Shown: positions 63,299-64,000 of the stretch, piece by piece | Position numbering within the stretch: the first letter of the stretch is position 1 | How the letters are laid out: each line of letters opens with the position of its first letter | Notes under the pieces: model-generated | Seen by the model: the letters and a program-made list of their open reading frames with translations, nothing else | What the model was told of the DNA's origin: nothing | The model's database searches: none | Source of the DNA: Streptomyces tuirus | Lineage (GTDB): Bacteria > Actinomycetota > Actinomycetes > Streptomycetales > Streptomycetaceae | Reading direction: 5' to 3' | NCBI GenBank assembly: GCA_018195615.1 | Contig: JAGTPG010000001.1 | Coordinates: 2,108,501-2,172,500 of the forward strand | Length of the DNA: 64,000 nt | Translations under genes and position numbers: made by a program

Positions 63299-63898
63299 TC
63301 AGGCGTCCGCGAGGAGGCTGTCGGCGAGGAACTCGTGCACGTGCCGGAGGACTTGGGCCCGGTCGGTGCCGCGCAGGCCGATCGCCACGTGGATGGCGAA
63401 GCCGTCCAGCAGCGCCCGCAGCCGGGCCGCGAACCGGTCCGGGTCGACGCTTCGGAACTCGCCCCGCGAGATGCCCTCGGCGAGCAGGGCCACCAGGTCG
63501 CGGTGCCAGACGCCCTCGATGGCGGCCTGCCGCTCCCGGGCCTCCTCGTCGGCGTTCTGCGAGCGGTTCCAGACCTCCAGCCACAGCGTCCAGTGCGGGT
63601 CGCGGTGGCCGTCGGGGACGTACAGGTCGACGTAGGCGTCGAGGCGCTCGCGGGCGCTCGCGGCCCGGGTCAGCAGCCGTCCGCGCTCGGCGCCCAGCCG
63701 GCCCTCGCTCCACTCCAGGGTGCGCAGCAGCAGTTCGTCCTTGGAGCCGAAGTAGTAGAGCAGGTGCCCGCTGCTCATGCCGACCTCGCGGCCGAGCGCC
63801 GCCATGGTGAGCTTCTCCAGGCCGCGCTCGGCGATCATCTCCATGGCGGCGGCGAGCACGTCCTCGCGGGGCGGCGCCTGCCTGCGCCCACCGGCCAT
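63299..63898 (-). CDS. TetR-family regulator
   Basis: 199 residues. Helix-turn-helix LTMAALGREVGMSSGHLLYY, with FGSKDELLLRTLEW after it; the C-terminal domain (WLEVWNRSQNADEEARERQA) resembles the BetI-like group. It starts 15 bp before the stop of the agmatine deiminase gene? It lies immediately downstream of that gene on the same strand, so the two may be cotranscribed and it may control polyamine breakdown. Confidence 0.9.
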   Translation of the reverse strand: MAGGRRQAPPREDVLAAAMEMIAERGLEKLTMAALGREVGMSSGHLLYYFGSKDELLLRTLEWSEGRLGAERGRLLTRAASARERLDAYVDLYVPDGHRDPHWTLWLEVWNRSQNADEEARERQAAIEGVWHRDLVALLAEGISRGEFRSVDPDRFAARLRALLDGFAIHVAIGLRGTDRAQVLRHVHEFLADSLLADA

Positions 63899-63913
63899 CT
63901 GCTGCTCCCGGGT

Positions 63914-64000
63914 GCTAGATCTTCGGCTGTTGCTGAGTGATGCAGTGGATGCCTCCACCGCCAGCGAAGATCGTACGGGCGTCCACCAGTGTCACGGTCC
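63914..64000 (-). CDS. aguA: Agmatine deiminase, 3' end only
   Basis: The window ends inside this gene. The last 28 codons read TVTLVDARTIFAGGGGIHCI followed by TQQQPKI and stop. GGGIHCITQQ is the catalytic-Cys motif at the C-terminus of agmatine deiminases, which convert agmatine to N-carbamoylputrescine. The stop is 15 bp from the TetR start. Confidence 0.85.

Overview
The window is a piece of a Streptomyces-type actinomycete chromosome. The DNA is very GC-rich, GTG and TTG starts are common, and there are conservons, HupS with a lysine/alanine-rich tail, NdgR next to leuCD, a CofC homologue (F420 synthesis) and an S. griseus-type trypsin. The gene order agrees with what I know of the core chromosome of S. 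coelicolor around recG, thiL, leuCD and the two conservons. That comparison is from memory, not from a search.

Layout. 0.1-8 kb: a mostly minus-strand housekeeping block (acyP, mutM, rnc, rpmF, DUF177, a SepIVA-like coiled-coil protein, coaD, rsmD), broken by a divergent CAP-domain secreted protein and an HxlR regulator. 8-18 kb: recG carrying an intein, an HSP90-like ATPase with a coupled TPR protein, and a DAK2-type kinase-like protein. 18-26 kb: rpmB, thiL-thiD, ddl, plsC-gpsA, cofC, hupS. 26-30.4 kb: leuC-leuD with divergent ndgR, then five tRNA genes (three Glu, two Gln). 30-36 kb: a HAD hydrolase, a secreted beta-propeller protein, FAH-family hydrolase and gltX. 36-47.6 kb: two complete conservons in tandem (cvnA-B-C-D twice), each encoding a sensor ATPase, a roadblock protein, a DUF742 protein and a small GTPase. 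47.7-64 kb: acyl-CoA carboxylase accB-accE, then a more variable stretch: polysaccharide lyase 8, an SDR whose 3' end is triplicated, YceI, trypsin, YdeI-like, TetR/EamA pair, TPM protein, SLATT protein, cimA with a possible attenuator, a WD40-like secreted protein, a TetR regulator and the 3' end of agmatine deiminase.

The most notable item is a 338-residue intein inserted in the Walker A motif of RecG. It begins with Ala, ends His-Asn before Thr, and carries the Trp/Cys/Thr residues expected of a class 3 intein together with a two-motif LAGLIDADG endonuclease.

A major caution: 22 of about 58 protein genes, including gltX and recG, and one tRNA, need one or more single bases restored. Nearly every break is the loss of one G or C from a short G/C run. 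This looks like a sequencing or consensus error pattern, not gene decay, so I give each broken gene as one CDS with corrected limits and state the frameshift position.
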